64,000 nt of DNA from Plasmodiophora brassicae (lineage: Eukaryota > Endomyxa > Phytomyxea > Plasmodiophorida > Plasmodiophoridae), in assembly GCA_039704465.1 (NCBI GenBank), contig JASFAU010000011.1, positions 248,001 to 312,000 of the forward strand. The letters run 5' to 3'. Below, in pieces: positions 10,401 through 20,680 of the stretch (its first letter is position 1; every line of letters starts with the position of its first letter). Below the pieces are notes generated by a model, which worked only from the letters and a program-made list of their open reading frames with translations, had not been told where the DNA came from and ran no database searches. A program made the translations under genes and the position numbers.

Positions 10401-11130
10401 CCCGTTCACGCTGAGCAGCGCGCCGCACGACCCGTTCATTGAGTTCACCATCAAGCTGGCCGGGGACTTCACGTGTGCGCTCACCGGGTTCGCCGCCCTC
10501 GAGCAGCATTCGTCGACGCACGCGCTGACGTGCAGGGTCGACGGGCCGTACGGGCGCCTGGCCATGTCGTACAAGGTTCGGCGCTGGGTGGCTGTCACCG
10601 AGCACAGGGCGGTGACTGACCGGTCCTCCTAACAGCGTTACGACGTGGCCGTTCTGATTGCCGGCGGCATTGGCGTGACGCCCATGATCTCCATCATCCG
10701 CGACATCTACTGCCGACCGGATGGGCCCCCGTCGTTGAACACGCGTGACGTCTTCCTGCTGTGGATGATCCCCGGGGCCTCCGAGCTGTCCTGGTTCCAG
10801 GACACGATCGACCAGGCGATCGCGAAGCATACCAATGGACCGCAATCCTACCCGCACCTGCGCTTCGACGCGTACCTGACGCGCCCCGGTAAGACCATCC
10901 CGCATTCGAAGAACGCGGACACGACGATCACATCGTCGAAACCGCCGCCGATGGCGACGGCGTTCCCGGGCATCATGGAGCGCGCCCACGCCGCTCGCCC
11001 GAACGAGCTCTTCACGGTGGCCGTGTACGTGTGCGGCCCGTCGAAGCTCGCCAACAGCGTCTGGAAGGCCGTCACCGCCTACGAGTCCAGCCACGCCATC
11101 CGCGTTGACCTCGACGTGATCACCTTCTGA
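7438..11130 (+). CDS. Triple-DOMON ferric reductase / NADPH oxidase-like protein
   Basis: Exons 7438..9712, 9771..10210, 10267..10575, 10636..11130; 1172 residues; introns 58, 56 and 60 nt. Three DOMON domains (each with GWIAIGLS / GWVGLGLS / GWISLGWS) lie at about 1-165, 275-425 and 440-595; a long PTPAP-type linker separates the first and second. A membrane segment (about 600-625) and a basic stretch precede the ferric-reductase membrane domain with paired haem histidines (FHRWLGLLLFGISSVHG; LVLHVMSFITFF..LH). The flavin site is HPFTLSSAP and the NADPH sites are DGPYGRL, LIAGGIGVTPM and VYVCGPS. It should pass electrons from cytosolic NADPH across a membrane; DOMONs bind haem or sugar and may relay them outside (inference). 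No signal peptide is seen before DOMON 1, so a 5' exon may be missing. Confidence 0.88.
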
Positions 11131-11448
11131 TACGGCCCAGGGAAGACCCTGACTCTGCAACTGTGCGTAAACACGCCAACGCTGCATTCAGCTTCGCCGG
11201 TGGGTTTTTGGGCCCGAGCCGGGTCGACGCTCGGCTCGGTCCGCCCTGTGGGCTGCAGGCTGCGGCGCAGTGGTGGACAGGTGGTGACTGCCGGTGAGCC
11301 GTGAAGCGCGCGCGCCGGACCCCGGACATTATTTGGGGTGATGGTCCAGCGTTGTTTAACGAGCGGCCCCGGCGCGTGTTAGCGATTTATCGTCCTATGT
11401 GGTCGGGCCAACGCCTGCAACTCCTTGGCGTGTCGCAGTCACAGGTGC

Positions 11449-11457
11449 GTATATAGG
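11449..11457 (+). promoter_or_regulatory. TATA-like element before PP2C gene
   Basis: GTATATAGG about 95 bp upstream of the ATG at 11549. Position is similar to other TATATA stretches in the window; no functional proof. Confidence 0.3.
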
Positions 11458-11548
11458 TAGTACTGTGTGCGGTGGCACGTTTAGTACGGTGGGCGGGCAG
11501 TGATCGCCCGTGTCGAGGGACGGCCAGTCGTTCGTCCGCGTCGCCGGC

Positions 11549-12669
11549 ATGAGCGGGAAGTTTGCGTTCTGGCCAATGTCGAGTAAGAAAAAGGCGCCGC
11601 CTGTCGTTGTCGACCTCGACAGCGAAGACGACAACGCGGTCGTCAGCGATGATGGCGACGCCACGTCGTCGACATCCCATTCTGCTGCCGAGGTATGCTG
11701 CTCGGTCGGGACGTGGCGTCGTGTATGTCACATCTGAGGCGGTTTGAACAACGCAGCGTCCGTTCAAGTCGGTCAGCAGCGTCAGCCATGTCGGATACGT
11801 GGCGTTCAACCCGGGCAAGGTCAACCAGGACCGCCTGATCCGCTGCGTCGACTTCGCCGGCCGTCCTGACGCGGCCTTGTTCGGCGTCTTTGACGGGCAC
11901 GGCGTGCACGGCCACGACGTCAGCGAGTTCGTGTCGCATGTCCTGCCGCTGAAGCTCATGTCGATGATGAGCGCTGACGACGACGACCTGCGCGGGTCGC
12001 TGACGAACGCGTTCCTTGAAACCGCCGACGCCTTGGAATCCAACAAGAAGATCAACTCAACGTATTCCGGGACGACCGCTGTCGTCTCCTACGTGACCAA
12101 GGACAAGATCGTGACGGCGAACGCGGGCGATTCCCGCGCCGTGCTCGGTCGTGGCACCGCCGAGGGCAGTGTCGTTGCCATTCCGTTGTCGGTCGATCAC
12201 AAACCCGACCGCGCAGACGAGAAAGACAGGATCGTCCGGAATCGTGGCCGGGTGCAACCGTGTCGCGGGCCGCTTGGTGAACCCGTCGGTCCCGCTCGCG
12301 TCTGGCTCTACCATCAGGATATCCCAGGGCTGGCCATGACGCGCAGCTTTGGTGATACGGTCGCGAAATCCATTGGCGTCATCGCTGAACCCGAGGTATG
12401 GGATAGACATGTCGACATGTATGCGCCGACCTGAAGCATCGTTTTCATTGCAGGTCACGGAAACGGCTCGCGACGAAGCGGACCGGTTCCTGGTTATAGC
12501 GACGGATGGCGTCTGGGAGTTTATTGACAGCCAGCAGGCTGTGGACATCGTGGCGCGCTGTGCGACAGCGGGCGAGGCATGCCGCGCCCTGCTGGAGGAG
12601 AGCACCAAGCGTTGGAAGGCCGAAGAGGACGTCATCGACGATATCACCGTTGTTGTCGTTACCTTGTGA
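11549..12669 (+). CDS. PP2C-type protein serine/threonine phosphatase
   Basis: Exons 11549..11692, 11757..12395, 12454..12669; 332 residues; introns 64 and 58 nt. The order of PPM motifs is complete: VNQDR, GVFDGHGVHGHDVS (metal-binding Asp/Gly), SGTTAVVSYV, TANAGDSRAVLG, SVDHKPDRADEKDRI, GLAMTRSFGD, FLVIATDGVWEFI and DDITVVVV. All metal-binding aspartates expected from the family are visible, so it should be an active Mg/Mn phosphatase. The N-terminal 48 residues are lysine- and acid-rich with no known motif. A second in-frame ATG at 11576 could also be used. No membrane anchor or myristoylation site (MG) is present, pointing to a soluble enzyme. Confidence 0.92.
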
Positions 12670-13498
12670 AACAGCTATTATTCCTTGTGTAAGTATTAAA
12701 CCCATTTCAGTTCCCGAGATCCCTATGTAGGGACTGTGCTGAAACGAAGGCGTCGCAGCAGCGGGTGGTGAACAGATGGTGCTCTGCGAGTGACATGCGT
12801 ACATTACTTTTAGAAAGTTCTTGCTCAGAATCGACGCGATTCTTGTTTGCATGCTGCAACCTTGCGATTGGTCGGCCAGCATGTTCCAGCTGTTCCGTCG
12901 TCGTTCGCGATGCTGTTCCACGGGTTTGCAAGTACTTCTGACGGAAGCGGAAATGCATATGGAGCGTAGGACTGTTGCAGGGGTTACTGCAACAAGTTCA
13001 CCCGGTGCCTTCGCAGCTGACAGTCCCTGAGCAGGACGGCTCCCTGAACGATGCCCTAGTATACTGATGATTGCCACTTCAATCGCAATGTCTGAGGTTC
13101 CGACCTATCGACCTGCATCTTCGGGAGAAAGGAACGTATGGAGCCCATATTCAAGGCGGCATAGTGTTCTGTGCACAGTTGTCACCATGGGGAGCAAGAG
13201 GTTTCGTCATATTCCTAATGTAGTTAACGACACCGTAGCAGGCAGCAAACAATCTGGCGTTGCGCGAAGTTTCGAAACACCTTACGAAATTAATTGTTCA
13301 ACAAGAATACTGACGTTGTATTTCAACGTTGTTCGAAGAGTGGTCGCGGGCCAACGTGCCGAGACCGTTACTACAAAAAGTCAAAAACAGTTCGTGCTGC
13401 GACGTTTCAACGCTGATGGTCGCTCGCCCAGGGATACGTCATGTCAGTCCTGCTGCCCGTGTCACATGCCGACAAACGAAAGCAGACCAAAACAAAGA
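12670..13498. other. Intergenic, no gene recognised
   Basis: Open frames here are short, lack family motifs and mostly lack ATG starts. Nothing convincing between the PP2C stop and the tRNA-Lys. Confidence 0.5.
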
Positions 13499-13572
13499 AG
13501 CCCAACCCGGGGCTCGAACCCGGAGCCTTGAGATTAAGAGTCCCACGCTCTGACCAATTGAGCTAGTCAGGC
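13499..13572 (-). tRNA. tRNA-Lys(CTT), copy 1, inverted
   Basis: Cloverleaf read from the minus strand: acceptor GCCTGAC pairs with GTTGGGC, anticodon loop CTCTTAA gives CTT, T-arm CCGGGTTCGAGCCCCGG, discriminator T. It matches the two plus-strand copies 0.5 kb away, differing from copy 3 only in the acceptor stem. No intron. Confidence 0.95.
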
Positions 13573-14027
13573 TTACGGGTTGCACTACTCGACTTTATCA
13601 TTAGTGGGTCGTTCTACCTGTAGGTCTGCCGAGTGTCGTCGTAATGCCGAGGATAACATAACTGTGTCTACCTACCAGTCGGTTCGGTGATACGGGAAGG
13701 TAAATACAGTGTAGACGGTTGCGCAATTCTCGCCCATCCACTTGTCGCCAGATGGAGTGTTTTCCACGTTGTCGCCGATAGGCCACAGGCCATAGCGATA
13801 GATTAGGATCCAACAGTTTACCAGACGCGCAAGCGACGCTTGAGCAACGAATGGTCTAAACTGGCCAAAATGCAGTTCGCCGGTGACAACCAGGGTCCGA
13901 TACCGGCTCGCTATCAAATATCAATGGCACCCGGATACGCTGTGAAGATTGCTTGGTCACTGCAGATTGTTTACAATGCCAGCATTACGCATTCACAGGG
14001 CCGTGGAACTGCATGATTTCGTAGCAA
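13573..14027. other. Spacer between inverted tRNA-Lys copies
   Basis: No open frame with recognisable content; nothing seen besides the flanking tRNAs. Confidence 0.5.
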
Positions 14028-14101
14028 GCCTGACTAGCTCAATTGGTCAGAGCGTGGGACTCTTAATCTCAAGGCTCCGGGTTCGAGCCCCGGGTTGGGC
14101 T
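14028..14101 (+). tRNA. tRNA-Lys(CTT), copy 2
   Basis: 74 nt, identical in sequence to copy 1 as read. Acceptor stem GCCTGAC/GTTGGGC, D-arm GCTCAATTGGTCAGAGC, anticodon CTT, T-loop TTCGAGC. No intron and no encoded CCA. Confidence 0.96.
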
Positions 14102-14177
14102 CACTATTTTGGCAACGCACCTTCCGCAGTTTTATCAAATACTGATAGTGATGCAACTGCATGCTGCCCCGTGGCAA

Positions 14178-14251
14178 GCCTGGCTAGCTCAATTGGTCAG
14201 AGCGTGGGACTCTTAATCTCAAGGCTCCGGGTTCGAGCCCCGGGTTGGGCT
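14178..14251 (+). tRNA. tRNA-Lys(CTT), copy 3
   Basis: 74 nt, same as copy 2 except acceptor base A6 to G (GCCTGGC), which keeps a G-T pair. Both plus-strand copies are preceded by GGCAA or GCAA just before the 5' end, suggesting that the tandem duplication covered a few flanking bases. Confidence 0.96.
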
Positions 14252-14976
14252 TTAACTTTTTCAACATGGTGTCCCCCATCGTCCTATCGATGTGGTCTCG
14301 ACGTGTTTTAGTTCCTGGCGGCTGGCTCGGGCAGATGTCGGACGACTACGTCGATCGGCAGAAGTCTATGGGACAGTCCGCAGTCGGCATTCCGCCGACA
14401 TGTCTGCCGCTGTCATGCCATCCTGCTTCTTTCCGAAGCCACGATGCTGCTTGGTCTTCGAAATCCACGTTTACTCCCGTTCTTGATCATTTGTTTCATG
14501 CGGATTAATCTGAACTTAACTGTGGGCCAGCCCGTGCAATGATGCTCTCCACTTTTGACTCGTGTCGCTGAAAGCACTTCTTCCTGAAGCTGCGTCCTTC
14601 ATGGGGTCCGCCGACACCTGCCGTGGAGACGAGTTGGTCGCATTTACGTAATGCGCGAAGTTGTTCAGCACGGAGCGGGAACAATGGCGAAGGCGGTACA
14701 CTCACCCGGTTAAGGCAGCTCGATCATGGTGCCAACAGGCATTCAGGGTTGACGTCGGTTGGACATCCTGCCACGGTTGGAGACTGTTATCGTACCCGTT
14801 TCTGGATGATGTGGCTGACACATGCTGTTTGCTACGCAGGCAAACAACGGGTACGAAAGTGACACGATATACCAGCAATGCAAGCGTACACCGAAGAGAA
14901 GGTGGCCTCGCCCCATCCAGGGGTATACCGGGAATGCCTACGGCGCCTCGTCCGCGACGGCGGCTGCATCGAATAA
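14252..14976. other. Intergenic, no gene recognised
   Basis: Several 60-90 codon open frames on both strands show no family motif and overlap one another. Nothing supported. Confidence 0.45.
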
Positions 14977-16114
14977 ATGGCGCAGGCGCGCCTTGCGTCG
15001 TTGTCCTTGAGATGCCGCTGGCGAGGCGTGCGCCGGTACGGCACCCGCGGTATCGCTGAGGGTGCTGGGGAGCAGATAGGCACGGAACCCGAACGCCGCG
15101 TAGCCCTTCCTAGACGTCTGTCGAAGTTCGTGGCCGCGTGTGGCTTCAGGAGACGGTCAGTATATTCGGCGCTGTCGGTCTTGGTCGGTCGGTGCCTGAT
15201 GGTCTGACCGGGATGCAAACCCCCCGCATAGGGACGCCGAACAATTTATCCGAGATGGACGCATCACTGTGGATCGGGCGGTGACCACGAATGCGGGCGA
15301 GCTGATCGACGCCGAATCGGCAATGGTCGCCCTCGATGGATCCAGAGTGCTGCGTCCACAACGCCCCCGCCTGTTCATCGTTAGGTCACCATCGATATCG
15401 CCTGGTAGTATATAATAAGTCGGGTGTGTGTGTGTGTGTGTTTCTAGTACCACAAGGCGCGCGACGAGGTCGTCGAGCGCAAGCGACCACGTCCAGACAT
15501 CCTGACCGTCTACGAGAGCATCTACGGTCAGGCGAACCGGAAGCTGGACATCCCTAAAAACCTGCTGCCCGTCGGCCGGATGGACGCCTCATCCGAAGGC
15601 CTGCTCCTCCTGACGACGTCTTCGAAGCTGGCCGCCCACTTGACAGATCCGAGCAACGCGTATGAACGCGTGTACCTGGTCAACGTTGACGGAACGGTTT
15701 GTGTCGTCAGTCCCTGGTGGGTTGCCTCTGTGTCATGCTGACGAAGACGACGCAGATCGACATGGAGAAACTGAACGCCCTGCGGGCCGGTGTGACGGCG
15801 CCCGACAGTGTCACGTTTCAGGCGTTGCGGATCCAGATCCGGTACAAGGGCCCGACGACGGCACGTAAGGGTCCTCATATTCCGAGCAAGCCTGCACGTA
15901 TCGCTGAATCGTTGCGTTTGAACCGGCAGTGCTGAAGATAACGTTACGGGACGGGAAGAACGCCAAGGTGAATGCGGCGCTGGAATGGGCCGGCCTGCGT
16001 CCCTACCGAACGACCAGGACGCAGTTCGGCCCGTTCGAACTCGACGACCCACAGACCTCGAGACGCGCTGTCGTCGAGGTTCCTATACCCGGGTTCCTGC
16101 GCGGGTTTACGTGA
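14977..16114 (+). CDS. RsuA/RluB-type rRNA pseudouridine synthase, probably organellar
   Basis: Exons 14977..15155, 15232..15379, 15448..15696, 15756..15864, 15930..16114; 289 residues; introns 76, 68, 59 and 65 nt with frames closing. An arginine-rich N-terminus without acids (MAQARLASLSLRCRWRGVRR) looks like a mitochondrial transit peptide. Next comes an S4 RNA-binding domain (RRLSKFVAACGFRRRDAEQF, RDGRITVDR) and the catalytic domain with GRMDASSEGLLLLT, whose aspartate is the family nucleophile, then YERVYLVNV and LKITLRDGKNAKVNAALEWA. The enzyme should isomerise a uridine in (mitochondrial) rRNA. The second intron contains a (TG)n run at about 15424-15441. Confidence 0.88.
15424..15441 (+). 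repeat. (TG)n microsatellite inside an intron
   Basis: A run of about nine TG units sits just before the TTTCTAG acceptor of the second intron in the pseudouridine synthase gene. Length variation here could affect splicing of a small intron (inference). Confidence 0.85.
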
Positions 16115-16620
16115 CGATGACGAGTGTGCATATAGTAACTATAATTTCTAGGTGACGATGCATATCACCATCTGAGGTTTACCTGTCCTACCTGCCAGGC
16201 ATTCCGTTGCCGGCATGTGGGATGCGCGAGTCGCGAAGCTGATCATCGTCACCGGAATCAGGGCAGAACCTTGTCGAAGTTCACAATTGTGCCGGCACCG
16301 ACGTTTTCCTGGGCGACAGGATTCTAAACGGAGTAGTAGGAGCAGTCAGAAGTCGACACGTTGACGGCTGCCTTGGGACCACGACGATCCAGGTAACGCG
16401 TTGAACTGGATCGTGGTTCCTCGCAGTCGTCTTGCTTTAGGACCTGTTGCACATCCTGCCTGGACATCGTCTGGGGCAGCGCCCCTCCTACTGGAACGTT
16501 GCCATCATGTGCAGACGGGGAGGTTTCACAAATTCGTCGCCTGCTGTCCGGCAAGTTCACTGGATCCAAGATCCTCGGGACAGCTCCACCATCAGCGGGA
16601 GTATAACTATGTTAATAGTT
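16115..16620. other. Convergent intergenic region
   Basis: Between the pseudouridine synthase stop and the kinesin stop. A minus-strand open frame (16324-16569, 81 codons) has no ATG and no known motif; it might be a read-through or alternative 3' exon, but nothing supports that. Confidence 0.4.
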
Positions 16621-19600
16621 CTATGTTTGATGTGGCGTCGAAGTGGCCTTGGCGCGCCATTCCTGGACCTGCTTCTTCAGGGCGCGCTTCTCCTTCTCGT
16701 GCGCGACCAGCTGCTTCTGCAGGTACTCCTGGAACTGCTTCAGCTGCGCTTCGGCGCGCGCGCATCGCATCGCCATCGCCGCGCGCTCCTTCTCGACCTC
16801 CTCCGTCGTCTTTGGTCTCCCTGGGTCAGCCGCGTTCAGCACCCGGTCTTCCGCCTCTTTCGCCGCGCGTATCTGCGCCCGAAGACTGGCGATGTCCTCC
16901 ATCAGCTGCGCGACCTCGTCGGTAGATGCATTCCCGCGCGCCTCGCCTGAATTCGCCACCCGAAGCCTGCCCCGTAACACATCGTTCTCCTTGCGCAGGT
17001 CTTCGAGCTGGCCTCGCACGAACGCCGACGTCTCCTGCGATTGCAACGCCCCGGCACCCAGCGCGCTCGTTCGTATCATCTCCAAGTCCTTCTTGATGGC
17101 GCTCAGCATCTCAACGGCGACGCCCGTCGTCTCAGACGCCTTCCCTGTCGCGCCGCACGCGGCGTGCGCCGTCTTGACCAGGTGCAACTCCAACGTGACC
17201 TGCTCCTTCGCCTTGGTGAGCTCGTCAATGTCGTGTTTCAGCTTGGCCTGCGTGCGCTTGGCGTCTTCGGCGGCGCGTACCGCGTCCTCGCGTAGCGCCT
17301 CGACCTCGGTCTGCGCGTTACGAACGCGGGCGCGCTCGGCGTCGATCTCCGCCTGCCACGACGCCTCGTTCTGCGCCATCTCCTGGGCCAGATCCGCGAT
17401 CTCCTGGTCCGACAGGATCTTTGGCCTGCGATCCCGGGCGGCGCCATCCTCGACGTGGTACGCTAGGTCGCGGTACAGGCCGGCCAGCTTCCTCAACCGG
17501 CGTAATGCGACCCGGGCCGCCTGGCGCTGCTCGTCCGTCTCCATCCTCAGTCGCGCCTCCATGGCGCCGTGCTCGCGAACCAGCTCAGCCAGCATGGCGC
17601 TCGGCGCCGGTCCTTCGACCGGTGACGCTTCGTTGACGTACTGGAGCAGGCGGCGGCGGTACTCGTCGGACTGCTGGGTCAGGCGTTCGCGCACGGCGAC
17701 GAGGTCGGTGTCCTGGCGGGCGTTCAGGTCGGCCAGGGCGGCCAGATCGGCCTCGATCTGCGCCAGGCGTCGCTGCGCGATCTTGACGTCGGCCTGCAGG
17801 CGCTCGTTGGCCTTCTCGAGCTCCACCTTTGCCGACAGCATCTTGTGCGCCTCCTTGTCGGCGATCTGCCTGAAGGCGGCGAGCTCGGCGTCCTTCTCCT
17901 TGATGAGGTCGATCGCCTGCCGTTCCATGGCGACCTTGCGCGCCTCGAACTCGGTCTGCAGCTGCTTCAGCTCGACGTCCTTCTTGATGGACACCAGCGA
18001 CAGGTTCTCGTTCTCGACCTTCAGGACGCGTTCCGACGCCTGCACCGCCTGCAACTGGTCGGCCAGGGCGGTCCGCGTCGTCGTCGCCTCCCTGGCGGTC
18101 GCCTCCAGCACCGCGTTCTGCTCCTCGAGTTGGCCCTTTTGCTCGGTCAGCTCCTTCTTGACGTTGACCAGGTTCAGCAGCTCCAGGCCCAGGGTCTCGT
18201 TCTTCGCCCGCGCCTCGTTCAGGTCGGCGAACACGTTGTCATAGTTCTGCCGCAGCGCAACGTACTCCAGGGACATCGCCTGGCGATCCCGTTCCAGGTC
18301 CTCGACCCGTTTCGCCTTCTCCCTGACTTCATCTGAAAGCCGCTTTTCCTTGACCTGCAGGTCGACGATGTCGCCCTCGCACGTCAGCAGCTTGGTTTCC
18401 AGCTCGTACTTATCGTTGGCCAGCGTCTCCCGCAGGTCGGTCTCGTGCATCTGCATGTCGATCAGCGTCTGCGACAGCTTCAGGCGCTCCTCCTCGGACG
18501 CGATCAGCTCGGCCTGCAGCGTCGTCTTCGCCTGCAGCAGGTCCCTGTACTTGGCGCGCACGTCGGCCAGCATCGCCACCACCTTCTGCTTCTCGTTCAC
18601 GGCCGCCGAGCGCCCCCGTTCCGCCGCGATGACCTTCCCCTGCAGGTCCACCATCATCGCCTTCGCCTGCTGCGCGTCCTGGTACTTGTCGTCGGCGGCC
18701 GGCGACGCACGCAGCGCCTTCACTTCGTCCAGCAGCGCCATGTACCGCAGGCGCAGGACCCGGATCAGGCCCTGGGCGCGCTCGTCGTTCACGATCGGGT
18801 AGTTGACGACGCTCTTTATCGCCCGCGCCAAACGGCACGCGGCCAGCGTTGCCGGGAGCGGATCGCTGGCGACCACGTGGACGACGGCGACCGCGTTCGC
18901 GTTGCCGCCCAGCGCGTCGCCGAGCACCTCGGTCGTCCTGGACTCGGCGTAATTCGCAAAGTCGGCCTGGTCGTCGCCGTCGCTAAGCGCCCGGACGACG
19001 TTGTCGAGGGCGATCAGCTCCCGGTTGATCTGCAGGCCTTCGGTGGCGCGCAACGTGCCGACGTCGACGGCCAGCTTCTCGGCGCCGGGCACCTCGGCCA
19101 GCATCAGGCGCGTGCGTCGCGGGCAGGGCCCGGCGCGCGTTGTCACCGTCACGAGCATGACGCACGAGGCACGATCGGCGAACGGCCCGTGCTCGGACAT
19201 GGCCCTGGTTCGACGGGCGACGCCATCGGACAGGACGATGGTGAAGTCGTGGTCGTCCGCGCAGGTGATGGATCGGGCGCGAGGGACCACCGGCCCGAAC
19301 TCGCTGTCGTCCACCGTCAGCGGGGTGGGCGACGGCGCGGACGCCAGCAGGTCGTGGACGGTGTCGTTGAAGATCTCGATGAACTGGACGGCGAGGTCGG
19401 TGTCGGGTCGGGAGCGGGTCGCCGCCAGCAGCTGGGAGACGGCCAGCGCGGCGACGCAGGGCGCGTCGGCGTCGAACAGGAACTGGCGTTTGCCCGAGCC
19501 GGTGGCGCCCAGCGACAGGATCGTACAGTTCTGCCCATCGGGGACGGTGCCGACGACCAGGGCCAGGTCCCGGTTGTAGACGACCTGGACCGAGGCGTTG

Positions 19601-19758
19601 TCGTGCACTGACCCGAACTCGAACGTGTCGCCGGACGATGTGACCAGGCGCCGGTCTGTCGCCTGGACGCTGGCGCCGCCGCTGCCAGACGCCAGACGGG
19701 CGACCACCTGGATCGGGACGCCACGTGGGCGCGCCTTGGCACCCGCGCCTGCATTCAT
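16621..19758 (-). CDS. Kinesin-like protein with degenerate motor and long coiled coil
   Basis: Single exon. From ATG 19758 it has 1045 residues; an in-frame ATG at 19839 adds 27. The first 330 residues follow the kinesin motor plan: FEFGSVHDNASVQVVYN, LSLGATGSGKRQFLF (P-loop), VQFIEIFNDTVHDLL, LMLAEVPGAEKL (switch II), LQINRELIALDNVVRAL and YAESRTTEVLGDALGGNANAV. The P-loop has Arg where Ser/Thr binds Mg-ATP, switch II lacks the DLAGSE core, and switch I (SSRSH) is not recognisable. The remaining 700 residues are heptad-rich coiled coil (EKQKVVAMLADVRAKYRDLL and similar). It probably dimerises and may bind microtubules without normal ATPase cycling (inference). Confidence 0.85.
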   Translation of the reverse strand: MNAGAGAKARPRGVPIQVVARLASGSGGASVQATDRRLVTSSGDTFEFGSVHDNASVQVVYNRDLALVVGTVPDGQNCTILSLGATGSGKRQFLFDADAPCVAALAVSQLLAATRSRPDTDLAVQFIEIFNDTVHDLLASAPSPTPLTVDDSEFGPVVPRARSITCADDHDFTIVLSDGVARRTRAMSEHGPFADRASCVMLVTVTTRAGPCPRRTRLMLAEVPGAEKLAVDVGTLRATEGLQINRELIALDNVVRALSDGDDQADFANYAESRTTEVLGDALGGNANAVAVVHVVASDPLPATLAACRLARAIKSVVNYPIVNDERAQGLIRVLRLRYMALLDEVKALRASPAADDKYQDAQQAKAMMVDLQGKVIAAERGRSAAVNEKQKVVAMLADVRAKYRDLLQAKTTLQAELIASEEERLKLSQTLIDMQMHETDLRETLANDKYELETKLLTCEGDIVDLQVKEKRLSDEVREKAKRVEDLERDRQAMSLEYVALRQNYDNVFADLNEARAKNETLGLELLNLVNVKKELTEQKGQLEEQNAVLEATAREATTTRTALADQLQAVQASERVLKVENENLSLVSIKKDVELKQLQTEFEARKVAMERQAIDLIKEKDAELAAFRQIADKEAHKMLSAKVELEKANERLQADVKIAQRRLAQIEADLAALADLNARQDTDLVAVRERLTQQSDEYRRRLLQYVNEASPVEGPAPSAMLAELVREHGAMEARLRMETDEQRQAARVALRRLRKLAGLYRDLAYHVEDGAARDRRPKILSDQEIADLAQEMAQNEASWQAEIDAERARVRNAQTEVEALREDAVRAAEDAKRTQAKLKHDIDELTKAKEQVTLELHLVKTAHAACGATGKASETTGVAVEMLSAIKKDLEMIRTSALGAGALQSQETSAFVRGQLEDLRKENDVLRGRLRVANSGEARGNASTDEVAQLMEDIASLRAQIRAAKEAEDRVLNAADPGRPKTTEEVEKERAAMAMRCARAEAQLKQFQEYLQKQLVAHEKEKRALKKQVQEWRAKATSTPHQT

Positions 19759-19870
19759 AGCGCGTCGTTCACCACAGGTCCACCATGACAACGACCTAGA
19801 CGCGATCGCACGGGCGTACCGTTGTGGGACATGGAACATACAGGGTCAGTGTTGGAGCGGGAACAGGCCC

Positions 19871-20650
19871 CTACATGTACACCTCGTAGGCGTCGGACAC
19901 ACGGCGGTGGACGGTGAAGAATTCCTGGTGACCCCCAGGGACGGCCATCGTGAGCGTCGGCACCCGCTCTCCGACATCATTGGGGCCGTACCTCGGCGCC
20001 GAACAGGACGACCAGTCTTGTCGGTGGTTCTCATGCCGTCGGAAAGAAACGGGGTGTCGGGTTCGAGAAACCCGGCTTCGGCAGGGAGACGATCATACAA
20101 GCCGACTCGGAAGGCGCTGCTCGACACTCCCGACGCGAACCCTCTCAGCGTCGGGCCTTCCGAGTTCGACGATACCACTGAGGCGAGGACTTTAGCGATC
20201 ATGGCGTCGGCGGTCGTGAACGTATGATCCATCGTGCATGGCAGGTTGTGGTGCTTGGCGATCATGGCGGCGTATGCGCCGCCCATTGACACGCCATGGA
20301 CCAGGATCGTGTCCCGGGGGACGCCACGCCGGAGGACGCGCTCGCTGACAACAGCTTGGACATCGTAGAAGATGCCAAGCTCGCCGGATTTAACAATGTC
20401 GCATGTGCTGCCCGGGTACCCCCGGTACGTTTGACGTTGAAGCTACGTGTGGCGTACCAATCCTTAAGCGTGTAGTCATCCTGCAACGTGCAGCCGTTGC
20501 CGTGGAACACGACAGCCGTTGGGGTACGGCGCAGTGCGGGAAATAATGAGACGCTCCCTGGCGCACCGTTATGGGACGTACAGATTGTTGTATTGTGTCA
20601 GTCTGGCAGCGGGAACTGGGCCTGAACGTACTGAAGTACAGGCTCATGTC
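19871..20650 (-). pseudogene. Alpha/beta hydrolase (ABHD13/17 style) broken by several frameshifts
   Basis: Reading the minus strand, hydrolase segments appear in order but in changing frames: VLQYVQAQFPLPD, then TQYNNLYVP, then TAVVFHGNGCTLQDDYTLKD, then YRGYPGST and a serine elbow HGVSMGGAYAA, then LVVLFGAE, then ERVPTLTMAVPGGHQEFF. At least four frame changes occur within about 750 bp without GT-AG introns to explain them. The order, the nucleophile Ser in GVSMGG and the late GGH histidine identify the family. Either a recently dead gene or a patch of sequence error; the neighbouring kinesin and RhoGAP genes read cleanly. Confidence 0.7.
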
Positions 20651-20680
20651 CGCCTCCGTGAACTGCACTGTCAGCAGTTA

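Noticed and set aside
13067..13531. 154-codon plus-strand open frame running into the tRNA-Lys
   Set aside because: Ends inside a tRNA gene on the other strand and has no recognisable domain.
16324..16569. 81-codon minus-strand open frame after the kinesin
   Set aside because: No ATG, no motif, and no splice link to the kinesin that I could justify.
18445..19611. 388-codon plus-strand open frame opposite the kinesin
   Set aside because: No family motif; mirror of the coiled-coil and motor coding sequence, which has clear kinesin motifs on the other strand.
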